Shown here one piece after another: positions 1 through 11,706 of a stretch of DNA of 64,000 nt. Positions within the stretch are counted from its first letter, which is position 1; the number at the start of each line of letters is the position of its first letter. The notes below the pieces were generated by a model. It ran no database searches and had not been told where the DNA came from. It saw only the letters and a list, made by a program, of their open reading frames with translations. The stretch lies in the NCBI GenBank assembly GCA_037043235.1, contig JAWRVZ010000028.1, positions 237,001-301,000 of the forward strand. The letters run 5' to 3'. This stretch comes from Rhodeus uyekii (Eukaryota; Chordata; Actinopteri; Cypriniformes; Acheilognathidae). A program made the position numbers and the translations under genes.

Positions 1-1179
1 AGTTATGTGGTTTTTGGTCGATGAGACTCACATGTATGCCTATAAGTAAAAAGAAAAAAAAAAGCAATAACTCCGTACCCTTGAAACATGTAGGAACTCC
101 GGAAGTAAAAGTTGTGTGATTTTAAGACCATCATCAATCCAGATTTTTGTCCAATGAAAATGCTCTCGTAATGAGATTGGAATATAGATCTAGGTTTGGT
201 CTTGGAAAAAAAAAAAGTTACGGAAGCTCAGTATGTAAATCAAACTGTACTTTACTAAATATTTTATGTCCTATATGTAATATATTCTATAAGATAACTT
301 ATTCATTCATTTACATTAAAATTGCTAAGAAATTAAAGCCTTATGTCTAGTCGTGTTCCAAATTTGAAGTTGACACGTAAATTAAAGTTCCAATGAGATT
401 TTGCTTAGGCGCTGTACCAAAAAAAACACTAGGTGTCACCCACATTCAATTTTTTTTTTTTTTGCTGCATTCTCCTGTGACAAATTAATACATTTCTGTC
501 CAAATATCACATCTGTCACCAAAGACTCAGACCTTTCAGCCGATATGTGTTCTGTCAAGATTAGAAAACGTTTTGACCATAAATTTGCTCAAATAAATTT
601 TGTAATTTGAATCCTGACACTGCACACTACTACTAGAATAATTTAGTTTCCACTGTAACACAAAGTCCAATTTCAAAACGGTTATCACAGGATGCATTTT
701 AAGTTTGTAAGCTTTCAAATGATAACCAATTTATGATGACTACAAGAACATGTGACATGAAGAAAAAAAATGCAACAAAAAATAGCTCCAAGTGTCAGCT
801 GAGGTGTATTTACTTCCAGTTCAAAAGCAAAAAGTCAATACCAACAGGCCTTTCTAAACAACCGCCATTTAATTTCTTCTAAAAAGAATCTGTAAAAACA
901 TATTTTAGTAAAGGGATGTCACCCTTCTTGAAAGCTAGCACTACCTTTATTATAATACAGGCCTATAGGCTACAACATAATAAAGTATTTATCATACTGA
1001 AATTTACATTAAAGGTAGCAGTTAATTTTGTGCAAATGCATTCAAACTATGTAAGCCGCTTTTTCCCCCTGTCCATTTCCTTTTCAGCACAATTAACAGT
1101 AGTATCTGTAGACCAAAGTCTTTTGGCACATCCTAGCCTATCACGTTTACTTCTGAAACATTTTAGCTGACAAATCTGC
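1..1179. other. intergenic, no gene seen
   Basis: AT-rich sequence with short homopolymer runs. The open frames are short, have no recognisable domain and no codon structure. I see no exon, RNA gene or clear repeat boundary here. Confidence 0.6.
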
Positions 1180-1185
1180 TTTTAA

Positions 1186-2722
1186 CAGGGTTCGAATTAC
1201 ACCACGGCAATCACGGCACGTGCCGTGGTTGCCCTCCTTATTTGCCGTAATGCCCTCAGAATAATGCCAATATCCACGGCAACATTGTTGCCGTGGATGC
1301 CCTCCCTCTTTGCATCAGTGCCCTCATTTATTATAAAATAAAATTGCATGTTAACAACGAACACAAGTACCTATTGTTGAATTTTCCTCTTTGTTCATTA
1401 ATTTAAAGCAAAACTCGGATCATCTCGTCATTTTCTACGAGTATAATTATGTGACAATGTCGCCGCAATATTGACGAACTATCTTCCGAAGCTTGCCGGA
1501 GGTTGTCGAGTAAGTACGAATGACAAAGCAAGTGACGAATACCGACACTGCCGCGAAAATTTACCTTGTCACTGGCCACTTGCGCAGTAGAGAGGGGCGC
1601 AGTTCTCACTTCGTAAGTTTTACGAGACACGAGGTTCAAAAACGCATCCCATAATAATGTTATTAGCCCCTCCTTCTTCATGCGTTTATTTACCCGCCAA
1701 CGAATTTATCGGCTATTGTTTCTAACGTGTCCACTCCCACGTCAACACTTACAACTGCAGTGTAATGACGGGGGGTTCATTTTATGATTGGAACTGCCTT
1801 CCGATGTGTACCGATTAATAAGCAGATGATCATCGGTAATCCTCGGCATTTCAGGACTGTCAAAAGAACCTTCGACGCCGGCATTTTATTTTGTATTTTT
1901 GAAGAAATGCCACGAAAAGACAGAGTTACAAAAAGAAAGCAGGCAGATATAGCGAATGCTGCATCAAAATGCCAAAAGCTACCGTCATTTTTTCGGTAAG
2001 TAAAAATGAACATACAGATCAGCGCAGGTACCGTTAGTTCTATTGTGATACAAATCAGCAGGCAAATGGCGGGCGGGTCAAAGGCCTTGTCGATTACATG
2101 ACTTTTAGTGTGATGTCATCCAGCTGTTCTGCTCCCTACCCGGCCCCGCCAGACTTAAAAGCTGAATAACATCGTGACTTATATTAAATGCCGGACAATA
2201 AAGCATTAATAGTTTGTCTGTTTGAAGTAAAATACATAATCACTGCGTAAAAATGCCATAAAAAGTAGCATCGCTGAACGTGCATGTACATTGAATGTGA
2301 ATGGCTGCAATGTATACATAACTTATAACACAGTATGATTTACAATCATAAATTTAAACCATGCTATGTTAATGTTAAGTTTTCTGCCTAAAATACATTA
2401 GTTCTAAATAAATATAATTTCTGTTATATATGTTGACATTTTTCTTTTATGCCTTTATGATCTTTAAAGAAAATTTACTGAAATGGGTTGTGGTGCTGCA
2501 AGAACAGATTAAGATTACTTTCCACTGTATAAATGCATAATAAATGAAGAGGACATGAAATTACATTAAAACTCGACGATAAACTGAAGTAGCCTTGGTG
2601 CCCCTTTTCACAGGGCAATACTTGCCTTGGTGCCCCTCCAACTTGCCTTAATGCCCCCAAAATATTAGCTCTGTCCAAGGCAACACTTGCCTTGCCCTAA
2701 AAAAATTGTAATTCTAGCCCTG
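1186..2722. mobile_element. internally deleted DNA transposon with 15-bp TIRs
   Basis: The left end reads CAGGGTTCGAATTAC and the right end is its near-perfect inverse (GTAATTCTAGCCCTG, one mismatch). Both are flanked directly by TTTTAA (1180-1185 and 2723-2728), which I read as the target duplication. Just inside each end is an array of TTGCC-type words (1200-1320 and 2590-2700). The ends beginning CAGGG recall hAT-type elements, but hATs usually make 8-bp duplications, so the superfamily is unsettled; a TTAA-targeting family is the alternative. No full transposase remains, only a possible first exon. Confidence 0.75.
1784..1995 (+). pseudogene. possible first coding exon of a transposase (remnant)
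   Basis: An open frame inside the transposon ends at a consensus splice donor (GTAAGT after 1995). Its C-terminal part is basic and ends with a PSFF motif (around KRKQADI...LPSFFR), like the N-terminus preceding the BED/TTF zinc finger of hAT-type transposases. No downstream catalytic exon is recognisable before the right TIR at 2722, so the element cannot encode its own transposase. The assignment rests on a short motif and is tentative. Confidence 0.3.
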
Positions 2723-2728
2723 TTTTAA

Positions 2729-3066
2729 ATGTTACTACTTGTTTCACAATGTTCAGAGAATATTCAAAATGTGTCAAAATAAACAAATGAAAACAGAACA
2801 AAATAGGAAGTTCCCTAAAATGTTAGAAAATACCAAGAAAAACTGGGTTTTTTAAATGGCCATTTTGAACCTTTAGAGAACATCCGTAAATATAATTTTC
2901 ATAACTTAATGGGGATGTTTTTTTGTCAGCTGTGGTGTTCATTTATCTTTACTGCCACCATATTGTAATTAGAACACTTGTTTCCTGTGTAAAAACAAAG
3001 ACAAAAACAAAATAGTTTCTGTTTTCACATCTACAGACCCTGACTGATGGTCAGTGATGTGGAGCT
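2729..3066. other. gpr141 3' flank
   Basis: AT-rich sequence between the transposon's right end and the gpr141 stop codon. It probably contains the 3' UTR of gpr141, which is transcribed leftward. No further exon seen. Confidence 0.45.
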
Positions 3067-3999
3067 TTAGGTAAAGCACACTTGACACATGCCCTTCCCT
3101 GTGAACGTTAGCATGTCGAAACACGTAAGTCCCGTGATGGCCAGAAACACCTCATTTACCGCATGAAGTTCTGTAGCGTGGTTCAGGTACTGCAGCCGAA
3201 AAAGGTGGTACGGCACCAGGCAGGTGAGCATGATCAGTACAAATATGAGGTTTTTTATTTGGACCCAAAACTCCTGCTGGGAGCGGCTGGCGGCCCCATA
3301 CTTGCGTATCATTGCGTGTAGGATAATCACCTGAATACTTGTCTGAATACACGACACGCTGATAATAAAGATGGACAGAATCATGTTCAGGGCATAAATG
3401 CCCATGTTACTTAACATTTTCTCAAATTGAAAGCACCGCTCTTGTTCTATCGTAGTGTTGTTTGTATTGGCTTCCCCTTTCCCGTATTGATCAACCACGA
3501 TGGGTATCATGATGAGCAACAGGAGGATCCAAACGACAGCGCTCGCTCCCAGTGCGTGCAGTTTCCTGTAGAACTCAGTCCGTTGCGTTTTCTTGTAGTA
3601 ATGCAGGAAGCGAAGGGTGAGAATGATGGCGTAGATGGTAAACACCATGTATATGTGGATGTGCACCATGGCACTGACCAGTTTACACGTCGTTTGATTC
3701 AGCTCCCATTTTTGTGTAGCGTAGTAGTAGATTCTGAATGGCACGGTGAGCAGGAACAGAAAATGCGCGACCATCAGGTTCAGGAAGGCGATGGTGGTTA
3801 TCGAGCGAATGTTGGTTCTTAACAAGCTGATCATAAGGACTAAACCTGTGATGCCCACCATGAGCACAACAGAGTAGATGAAGATAAGGGCGATTCTGAA
3901 GGGGTAGGTGAGGTGGGTTGGTGGAGTAGGACTGGATGTCACTGCAAGGATGGATGCCACTTCGGGGGTGGTGATGTTAACTGTGGTGTTCATCGTCAT
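3067..3999 (-). CDS. gpr141: G-protein coupled receptor 141 (class A orphan GPCR)
   Basis: A single coding exon of 310 aa with seven hydrophobic segments. The N-terminus has two N-glycosylation sequons (N4, N8). Closest by memory to human GPR141: it shares NIRSITT after TM1, FLLTVPFRIYYY in TM2, CKLVSAMVHIH in TM3, EFYRKLHALGASA before TM4, QEFWVQIKNL before TM6 and LVPYHLFRLQYLN in TM6. The DRY motif is replaced by LRF, as in the human protein (TRY), and NPxxY is replaced by a CFDML-type sequence. The reading stops soon after TM7, so the cytoplasmic tail is about 14 residues shorter than in human. The start follows a splice acceptor (CTCTCTAG, exon boundary 4004), so a non-coding 5' exon lies upstream. 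A second ATG lies 6 nt downstream (codon 3). Ligand unknown; plasma membrane. Confidence 0.93.
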   Translation of the reverse strand: MTMNTTVNITTPEVASILAVTSSPTPPTHLTYPFRIALIFIYSVVLMVGITGLVLMISLLRTNIRSITTIAFLNLMVAHFLFLLTVPFRIYYYATQKWELNQTTCKLVSAMVHIHIYMVFTIYAIILTLRFLHYYKKTQRTEFYRKLHALGASAVVWILLLLIMIPIVVDQYGKGEANTNNTTIEQERCFQFEKMLSNMGIYALNMILSIFIISVSCIQTSIQVIILHAMIRKYGAASRSQQEFWVQIKNLIFVLIMLTCLVPYHLFRLQYLNHATELHAVNEVFLAITGLTCFDMLTFTGKGMCQVCFT

Positions 4000-4457
4000 G
4001 GTCCCTAGAGAGACAACATACTGGAAGTCAAAGACAAGTGTGATGTAGTCATTTAATACATGGGAAAGAGATCGGAGTAGTTTTTGGTTTAGTTAAACTC
4101 ACAATTACACTATCACATTTTTTTAATTCATTTATAATCACATCTTTTTTTCATTCATTTCACTTGCTACAAAGAGTTCCTTTTGATTTTGAGGTTTTTT
4201 TTAACAGTAATCAGCAATTATTCAAAGAGATTAATGCGACAATTCAACTTAAAATGATCAAATTGAAAATTGTGAATTTACTCAGCTTCATGCCATTCCA
4301 AAACTGTATGGCTCTTCTGTGGATGGAACAAAAAGTTCCATATTTTGAAGAACGCTGGTATCCAAAACACATATTTCTCAAAATATCTTATTTTATTTTC
4401 CACATGGGGGGAAAAAGAAAGCCATACGGGTTCGGAAGGACAAGAGCATTTTCTAGT

Positions 4458-4835
4458 TTCATTAGTTAACTCCATTAGTCAACATGAACTAACAATAGAA
4501 AATACTTTCTAAAGCATGTATTAATCTTATTGCCAATTTCAATATATATTACTAATACATTATTTAAACCAAAGCTTCTGTTATTATTTATGACCTGAAG
4601 CTAACATTAATAATATGAATTGTTGTTTTTATCAAGTAATGTTAACATAGATTAATAATTACTGTAAAAAAATGTATTAATTCATTCATTCATTACATTT
4701 ATTTAGTGCTTTTTATGGAAGGGGGGAATCGCCTCAACCACCACCAGAGTGGTGTATTAAAAAGTAATGCATAGTTGATGTAAGTTAATGCATTAATGTT
4801 AACTAATGGAACCTTAATGTAAAATATTACCAATT
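4458..4835. repeat. MITE-like repeat in the gpr141 5' intron
   Basis: The left edge (GTTAACTCCATTAGTCAAC) and right edge (GTTAACTAATGGAACCTTA, 4797-4815) are inverted versions of the same AT-rich sequence. This matches a short non-autonomous DNA element common in cyprinid genomes. A run of ATTC repeats followed by unrelated sequence at about 4678-4760 looks like a secondary insertion. Boundaries are approximate. Confidence 0.5.
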
Positions 4836-5070
4836 ACAGTGTAGAAACACTTCCTTTAAACTTTCCTTTTGAATACCAATGCAATTTTAGCTCCTTTGAA
4901 AGTGTAAACCCACAACGTATACATTTACGGTGGTTCTTTTGCCTTAAGAAAAACAACTGAAAGCCAGACATTTCAACTATAAATGTACGACACTGTGCAT
5001 TTAAAATGTTAACATTAGTTTACATAATCAAAATGTACAGTTTAATGAGAGATTGAAGCAAGATACGTAC

Positions 5071-5130
5071 CCTCAGAACAACAACACAGAAGTCGGAGAT
5101 GGCTGATCAGATGAGGAAGTAAGCTAATGT
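5071..5130 (-). other. gpr141: probable non-coding 5' exon of gpr141
   Basis: On the minus strand a consensus donor (GTACGTATCT, starting at 5070) follows purine-rich sequence and pairs well with the acceptor at 4004. The upstream limit of the exon is a guess. The intervening intron is 1.07 kb. Confidence 0.45.
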
Positions 5131-5700
5131 TTGTTGCTTTTGCAACTCATTGACCACTATTTTAACACATTCTTTCGACGAGGAGCCTGGACTGTTAGGC
5201 GTTTCACACGGTTGCACATTTGACTCTTCAGTTTATGTGGCCTACCTCAAAAACAATGAGAGTCGTGTTGCCAAACAACCTCTCGGTTTTTATCAGATTC
5301 CAGTTATGAAATACTGCAAGATCATAGCCATCTAGCATTTTTGTTTTTTAGTCTGAATGTATTGTGATAGTTAAAATGATCTCTTAGGAGAAACTACAGG
5401 TATCAAATCTTATCATCACTCCATTAATGTGTCTAGACTCAAGCTAAAAAGAAAGGTTTGTGGTTTTTGGTTTTCCCCTGTGTGTTTCTCACAGCTGCAA
5501 GCAGAGGAGGTGGAAGGTTGGGGGGGGGGGTGGCTCTTCCTTTATATTTACATAAGAAAGAACGTGTAATAAAATAATCTGTATATAATATTATAATTTT
5601 ACATTATATAATGTTATGCATATGTAAATATTATTAATGATAATTGTTTGAAGTGGAAAGGAAGTAGTTAATCATTATTTAGTAAATATTTACACTATTT
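5131..5700. other. intergenic, nothing recognised
   Basis: No exon, RNA gene or clear repeat. It has a G-homopolymer run near 5520 and AT-rich flanks. Confidence 0.5.
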
Positions 5701-5702
5701 AG

Positions 5703-6000
5703 TCAACTGTTTGCCAAATTAAAAATATAAATATAACAAGCACAATAAATGTTTTTTATAGGTTTTGGAGCAAAGGCACTAATATCTTGCAATACTAAAG
5801 TGTGTGACATCACAGGGTTTGTTTGTTCCGTTGGCCAGTGAAATAAAATGAGCATTTCTTCATTTTTTGAACATGGAGGAAGATGAAGTTGAAAAGACTG
5901 TTGAGCCCATAATAAGTCCAATTGCTCATGCATTTGAGCCAATGTGATGAGGGAACAGAACAGAACTACCATTACGTGTGGAAAAAGTATGTGAACCCAC
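5703..6000 (-). repeat. left copy of an inverted repeat pair flanking retroelement debris
   Basis: The reverse complement shares long blocks with 10110-10386, including AAGAAATGCTCAT, TTTCACTGGCCAAC and CCCTGTGATGTCACA. Similarity weakens inward but is visible over roughly 200-250 bp. The open frame read through it shares a peptide with the right copy only because the DNA is shared; I do not regard it as a gene. Confidence 0.6.
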
Positions 6001-6301
6001 TGGTTTGGGGTGAAAAGCGGGTCAGAAAAACCTACCTGGAGTAAGTGTCGATGATGTATGCGGATGCTGTGCAGTCCATCTGCTGATCTGGACCATTCGT
6101 CGCATGGTCGCTCCTGCATCACCATGGTGCGTGCATTTAGCATATTATAGCGGGAGGTGGACGTGTTGGAGGTGGCAGTGCTTTCTCTTAAAGATGTCCA
6201 AGTGGAAACGCTGGAGCATTCTGTTGTAATTTGGATGACTATCCAACATCAAATCCGTTAATAGATAGAAAAAAAGAGATGGCTCATTCCACAACAGCAC
6301 T

Positions 6302-7110
6302 TCAGTGCAAGGTGAAATTTTGAAAGACAGAAAGGTGAAAGTCAGAGCAGAGAGATAAAGAGAGGTGTGACATTTTGAGTTTGTTGAAAACCAGATGAGC
6401 TGTAGCGTTCTGGATCAGTTGCAGGGGTTTGATTGCACTTGGGGTTTGATTGAAGGAAGTCTGGCAAGAAGAGCATTGCAATAAGAAAAGAAGAAGTTGT
6501 GTTGCTTGCTGAGTTAGGAACGGCCTGATCCTTCTGATGTTGTGAAGTGCAAGCCTGCATGATCGAGCTGTCTTTACGATGTGATCTTTGAAGGTCAACT
6601 GGTTCTCAAAGATTACTCAAAGATTTCTGGGGGACCTTGATGGGGTAATCGTTGAGGAGTGAATCTGGACGGTGAAGTCGTGCTGTAGAGTCGGATTGGC
6701 AGGGAAGATGAGAAGCTCAGTCTTTTCTAACTTGAGCTGCAGGTGATGCTCTTTCATCGATCCTGAGATGTCTGCTAGGCAGCTTGTGATTTGCGTAGCT
6801 ACCGTGGGATCATCTGGTTGAAATGATAGGTAGAGTTGTGTGTCATCAACATAACAGTGATAGGAGAAACCGTGTGCCTGTGCGATGGGACCAAGTGATG
6901 TGGTGTACATGGAGAAGAGAAGGGATCCAATAACTGAACCTTGAGGAACCCCAGTGATCATTTTTACATTCTCTGGAGACCTCCCCGCACCACGCAGCCC
7001 TGAAAGACCTTCCTGTGAGATCAAACCAGTAAAATGGAGTTCCGGTGATGCCCAGATGATCAGGGACAGAGGAGAGAGTCGTTGATCTGTTGATCTTTAA
7101 ATCCCGAAGA
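6302..7110 (-). pseudogene. L2/CR1-type LINE reverse transcriptase fragment
   Basis: Two overlapping pieces in different frames. The upstream piece (about 7110 down to 6617) shows the RT motifs LGITGTP, TGVPQGSV and the catalytic box as YVDD followed by TQLYLSF, then KTELLIFPA. The downstream piece (6598 to 6302) shows TFKDHIVKTARSCRLALHNI, IRPFLT, and SAIKPLQLIQNATAHLVF, typical of the region after the palm in fish L2-type LINEs. A frameshift and a small deletion separate the pieces. The 5' half and endonuclease are absent, so this is a dead, 5'-truncated copy. Confidence 0.85.
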
Positions 7111-7319
7111 TTTAGCAGCGTGGCCCGTTGAATTATATACCAGAAAAAGACAAGATTAAATAATTAAAGGGCTTTCAATTGAATCATGATGTGCTTCCGA
7201 TGGAAAGAGTCCTAGGTGTACAGTGGTGTGCTGAATCTGACACATTCAAAATTTAAAAGGTAGTAATCAAGGACAGACCTTTTCCTAGAAAAGGGATACT
7301 TTCCGTGATTAGTGCTATA

Positions 7320-9640
7320 TATAATCCTCTTGGGTTTTTGTTTCCAGTAGTTCTTTTTGCAAAGACGATTCTACAAGATATTTGCAGGGAAAGTTGGATG
7401 GGATAATGTTATACCCATCAAATATGTACAGAGATGGAGAAATTGGCTCAAAGACCTTCATGGGTTGGAGAAATCTGAGACAAGAAGATGTTTGAAACCT
7501 GTAGAGTTTGGAAAAGTCACACTTGGCTAAGTTGCATCATTTTTCAGATGCCAGTGAGGAAGGCTATGGCATTGTGTCTTACCTGCTTCTACACAACATT
7601 CAGAGGATTGTATATTCTGGCTTCTTGATGGGCAAAGCTTGAGTATCACCAGTGAAATCTACCACCATTCTCCATATGGAACTAGCATGTCACTAGCTAG
7701 ATTTAAAATGAATTAACATGTCGTTAGAAAGATTTAGCATGTCGCTGTTAACATGTTGCTAGCATGATATAGTAAGTATGCTAGCATGTCTCAAGTTAGT
7801 TGCTAGGGTTTGTCTGTGATAGATACATATTGGATGAAGCGGAAATACTCTATTAAAGTCAATGTGACAAAAGTGTTCACCCCCTTATTGAAAGCATAAG
7901 AAATTTTTTATCTTTAATCTTATTTTTTGGGGGAAAAGCATAAGTTGGCTCAGTTAGAAAAGATATAGCAACCCAAGTCAGAATAGGTCTGAGGTGAGTT
8001 TGGTGTTTGTAGCTTCCAATTTTTGCAGTAGATCAGTAAGTTGGCTCTCTCAAGCCAACCAAATTACAAGATTCAGGGTTTTGGACTGGTAGCACTGGTG
8101 TGCTAAAATACATTGAAAATGAGTCCTCCAGATTTCAGTTGTCACCAACAGAGTGTCTGAGATCTTGAGAGCATCCACCAATTCAAACTTAGGAGGAATA
8201 GATAACTCTAACACACTTATCAATCATTATTCATCATGGACAGATTTGAGGAAGGCTGTAACCTGGATCCTTAGGCTTAAGAAAAATTAGAAAATAACTT
8301 TTTGATTGTACAGAATTGAATCAAACACTGGGAATTATCAGTAAGAACTTGTATAAACTGCAGTCCAGTATGGGGGAAGGCTATCTCTCAGTAGAGAAGC
8401 TAGTGACATGGCGATAGAAATATGTGAAATGGCGATTATACGCTTCTCCCAAAGGGTGCTGAGCAGTCTCAATCCAGTACTTGAGGCAGGTGTTATAAGG
8501 ATGTATAAAAGTCTAGATAATGCGGCCATGCCTGAGGAATCGAAAGTGAGGAATCAATAACACTGACTAAGGATCTGCATATTTCTGAGCTACTTTTAAG
8601 GCATGTTCACAATAAAGTCAAACAAAGTTATGTTGGCTAGGCTACGTCAACGACTTTGGATACCAGGAGCAAGTACAGCTATATGAAGAATTCAGTACAG
8701 ATGTGTACTTTGCAAATGATTTCAAGAAACAGCAGGTTCACGACAGATGGCAAATTTGCTCAAAAAAATAAGTCTTAGTTACTTGGGTTGGAGTTGATTT
8801 TTTTGGCCCATTTTAGATCAAACATGGACAAAATAAAGTGGTATGGAGGCAGTTTTGCCTGTTTGGCTATAAGAGCTATTCATATTGAAGTTGTTGCAAA
8901 ATTGGATACGGATTCTTTCATCCTTGCCTTGCAACGGTTTATAGTACGACATGGTCAAGTATTCAAATTGTGTTCCAATATCGAGAATTGAGAGAAACCA
9001 TACAAAATTGGAACCATGACAAGACGAAATAATATAATCCAGAAGAGTATCAAATGTAAATTTAATCCTTCTGGGAATTTCATCAATGAGGTGCTTGGGA
9101 GGGGACAAAATAAATCAGTGAGGAAGATTATGAATTCAATCTTAAGAGCGGAGAATATAGATGAAGAGGGTCTTCATACACATTTGTGAACATAGTCAAT
9201 TATCAATGGATGTCCTATAAAAATATAATCTATGAATCACAGTGATCTAGAAGCTCTAACACACAACCATCTTTACCCCTGGTTTGTTTCAGAGGGAGGA
9301 CTTATACGTGTGTTGTAGGTGGTGATAAGTACAGTATATGGCTGATCTGATTTGGAGGAGGTGGATAAAGGAATCTTTACCTCTGCTACAGGAACGGCAG
9401 GAATGGCTTGTGAAGAGAAGTCATTTTCAAGGGGAGATGTATTTGCCGTCAATGATGCTGCTCCTAAAAACTAATGGATTTATTCATGGGTAAAATTATC
9501 CATACCATACCAGATAAAAGGGGACTGATTTGCCAAGTGAGGATTAAAACAAGGTACAACTGCTTAGACAAATTGGTCATCAAGATTTTTCTGCTTCTTG
9601 AAGCAGAAGACTATAATTGAATTGTTTTTTGTTTTTTTTT
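7320..9640 (+). pseudogene. decayed BEL/Pao retrotransposon pol
   Basis: Pol pieces appear in the expected order on the plus strand. RT/RNase H junction at 7395-7620 (W..WL..L, then LHHFSDASEEGYGIVSYLL after frame changes). RNase H end at 8080-8200. Integrase core at 8780-8991 (GVDFFGPF, YGGSFACLAIRAIHIEVV, LDTDSFILALQRFI). More integrase at 9085-9190, and the C-terminal integrase end at 9340-9625 (RRWIKESLPLLQERQEWL, later LVIKIFLLLEAE). Stops and frameshifts break every domain. No intact gag or LTR pair was recognised. Confidence 0.8.
7680..7815. repeat. minisatellite of GCTAGCATGT-type words
   Basis: Irregular repeats of GCTAGCATG / TTAGCATGTCG / AACATGTTGCTAGC inside the Pao remnant. This word family is common in fish intergenic DNA. 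It interrupts the pol homology. Confidence 0.55.
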
Positions 9641-10039
9641 ACACTCACTGACATACGCATATGATGACGCTTCTTTTTTTTGACTGACACGACTTTGACT
9701 AGAAGATACACAGACATGTTTTTGCATAGACAAATACACATGTATATAAATACATTTTGTATTTTGCATAGTTTATGAAAGTATTTTTTATTGTTGTTGT
9801 AGTAGTAATCAATGATTATTAACTTTTTTTAAATTATATAATCATGGGCCCAGAATGTATTATTTTCTTTGGGAGATTGTTTGAGCTAGTGTTGGAAGGG
9901 GCGAGTAGCGGGACTCAGATTTCTGTTGACTGTATTGCATTGGTTTTGATCATGTCGTCTTATGTCTTGATAAAATGAATTGAAAGCAAGCCAAGACCGT
10001 GTGAGTCTTGCCTTTGTTGAAAATGACGTCCAAATCAGG

Positions 10040-10390
10040 AGCCACCTCTCTACCTAGCCTCTATGTGGCTATTGGACGCTTACATGGTTCATGTAACTTC
10101 TTATCGTGTTAGACCTTTCAGACATATTTTCATTACACTGGCTAACAGTCAAGCTCGACTTCCTCATTTCCAAACAAGCATGTGTTTAAAAAGCAAAGAA
10201 ATGCTCATATTATTTCACTGGCCAACTGAGCAAACGAACCCTGTGATGTCACATGCTGTGGTATTACAAGATGGCGGCGCCCTGGCTCCAAAAGCTACAA
10301 CAAAAAAAATGTATTTAAAATGGTTACATGAATTATGTTTGTTATATGTTTTTTTTTTTTTATTAAAGTGGAAATCAGGTTACTAAATAA
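10040..10390 (+). repeat. right copy of the inverted repeat pair, with CRE and YY1-like motifs
   Basis: Inverted partner of 5703-6000. It contains TGATGTCAC (CRE-like, about 10244) and AAGATGGCGGC (YY1-like, about 10269) about 20 bp apart, which looks like a promoter core. The left copy keeps the CRE-like word but has lost the YY1-like one. Confidence 0.55.
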
Positions 10391-10544
10391 TGTACATTTT
10401 AAGCTATACTACTGCTCTAAATGTTGGGGTCAGTTAGATTTTTTGTTGCTCATGCTCAAATAACTACATTCTATTTTTTTAAAAACATTATGTACTTTAT
10501 TTCTGTTATGTACTTTAAGCTGAATTTTCTACACATGATGTAAC

Positions 10545-10962
10545 TGTAACACTGTTCCTGTCTGTCTGGGTCTTCTTTGTCACTTCCTGTCAGTCTTGTC
10601 TTTGTTTCACTTCCTGTCCATCAGGTTATTGTTTCACTCCCTGCACCTGTCTTGTAATCACTTGCTCGTTAGTCTCCCAGGTGTTGTTAATTCCTCTTGT
10701 GTATAAATCACTCTTGCATTTCCTTTGTGTTTGTCGGTTGTTAATATCGTAATGTTGAGGTTAGTCAGTGTGTGGGTGTCATCGGTTCGCCTGCCGTGGT
10801 TCTTGTTAGAGTTTATTTTAGTTCAGTTTTTGCACAGATGTGCTCCTTTTGTTTATATTTAAAGTCTTTTGTTTTTGTTTATATTAAAGTTGAGTTTTCA
10901 GTTGAATCCTGATTCTGCCTCGTTCTCTTGCATAGCACACCAGCACACCCCAGTTCGTTACA
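10545..10962 (+). mobile_element. solo LTR (418 bp) with 5-bp target duplication
   Basis: The element starts TGTAACACTG and ends CGTTACA (TG...CA), and is flanked by GTAAC on both sides (10540-10544 and 10963-10967). Inside are a TATA-like GTGTATAAATCA near 10698 and an AT-rich polyadenylation region near 10885. No internal coding region adjoins it, so it is a solo LTR left by recombination. Probably of the Ty3/gypsy type, but the family is not certain. Confidence 0.85.
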
Positions 10963-10967
10963 GTAAC

Positions 10968-11700
10968 ATTGATATTCCATACCAATGTTAAAAACTGCTG
11001 CTTAATATTTGTATGGAAACCTTAATACCTTTCTTTCAGGATTTTTTGATTAATATGAAGTTCAAAACAGCATGTTTTTGAAATATAAATCTTTTTAAAA
11101 TTCTAAAAAGATTTATATTTATATTTATATTCGTCTTTACTGTCACGTGTGATCAATACAATCTGTCCTTTACCCTAAATAATCCCCAAACTTTTAAAAA
11201 TTAGTTTATATTTCCTATGCATTTTATTTGAGCTTGGCAATGTGCTGAAAAAGATCAATGTCAGTGTTTTTGTGATTTTATAAAAATGGCATGACACTTA
11301 ATGTAGAGGTTTATTGTAAATAAATAATTGACACATTTTAAAAACGCATTACATTATAAAACTACACATTAACCATAATACCACCTGGGAATTTGTTCCC
11401 ACTTAAAATCACTACAGGAACATTCCTCACTTGGCATAAATCATAATGTACAGACATAATCAAGTATTTTCCCTTTAACCTGAGCCTATATATGTATTAA
11501 TAACTGATCACATTTATTGTGTTAACTAGAGAGAGTCTTCCTCTCACAGTTTAAGATGCAGAATCATATGTCTTAAGTAATATTGATGTTAAGAAATTCA
11601 CAGAAACAGGAAGACCCATGCTGAACAACAGTCATGTTATTTTGCAGTTGAATGTTTGTTTGTTGCACCTTGTAAACATTAGGGCGGAAGTCCAGGTATG
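10968..11700 (-). other. pign: pign 3' UTR and flank
   Basis: AT-rich sequence downstream of the pign stop. A minus-strand AATAAA-type signal lies near 11310. No other gene seen. Confidence 0.4.
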
Positions 11701-11706
11701 AGATCG

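Noticed and set aside
10063..10386. 107-aa ORF sharing a peptide with the ORF at 5703-6143
   Set aside because: The shared peptide follows from the inverted DNA repeat; there is no domain, and the remainder diverges with no coding pattern.
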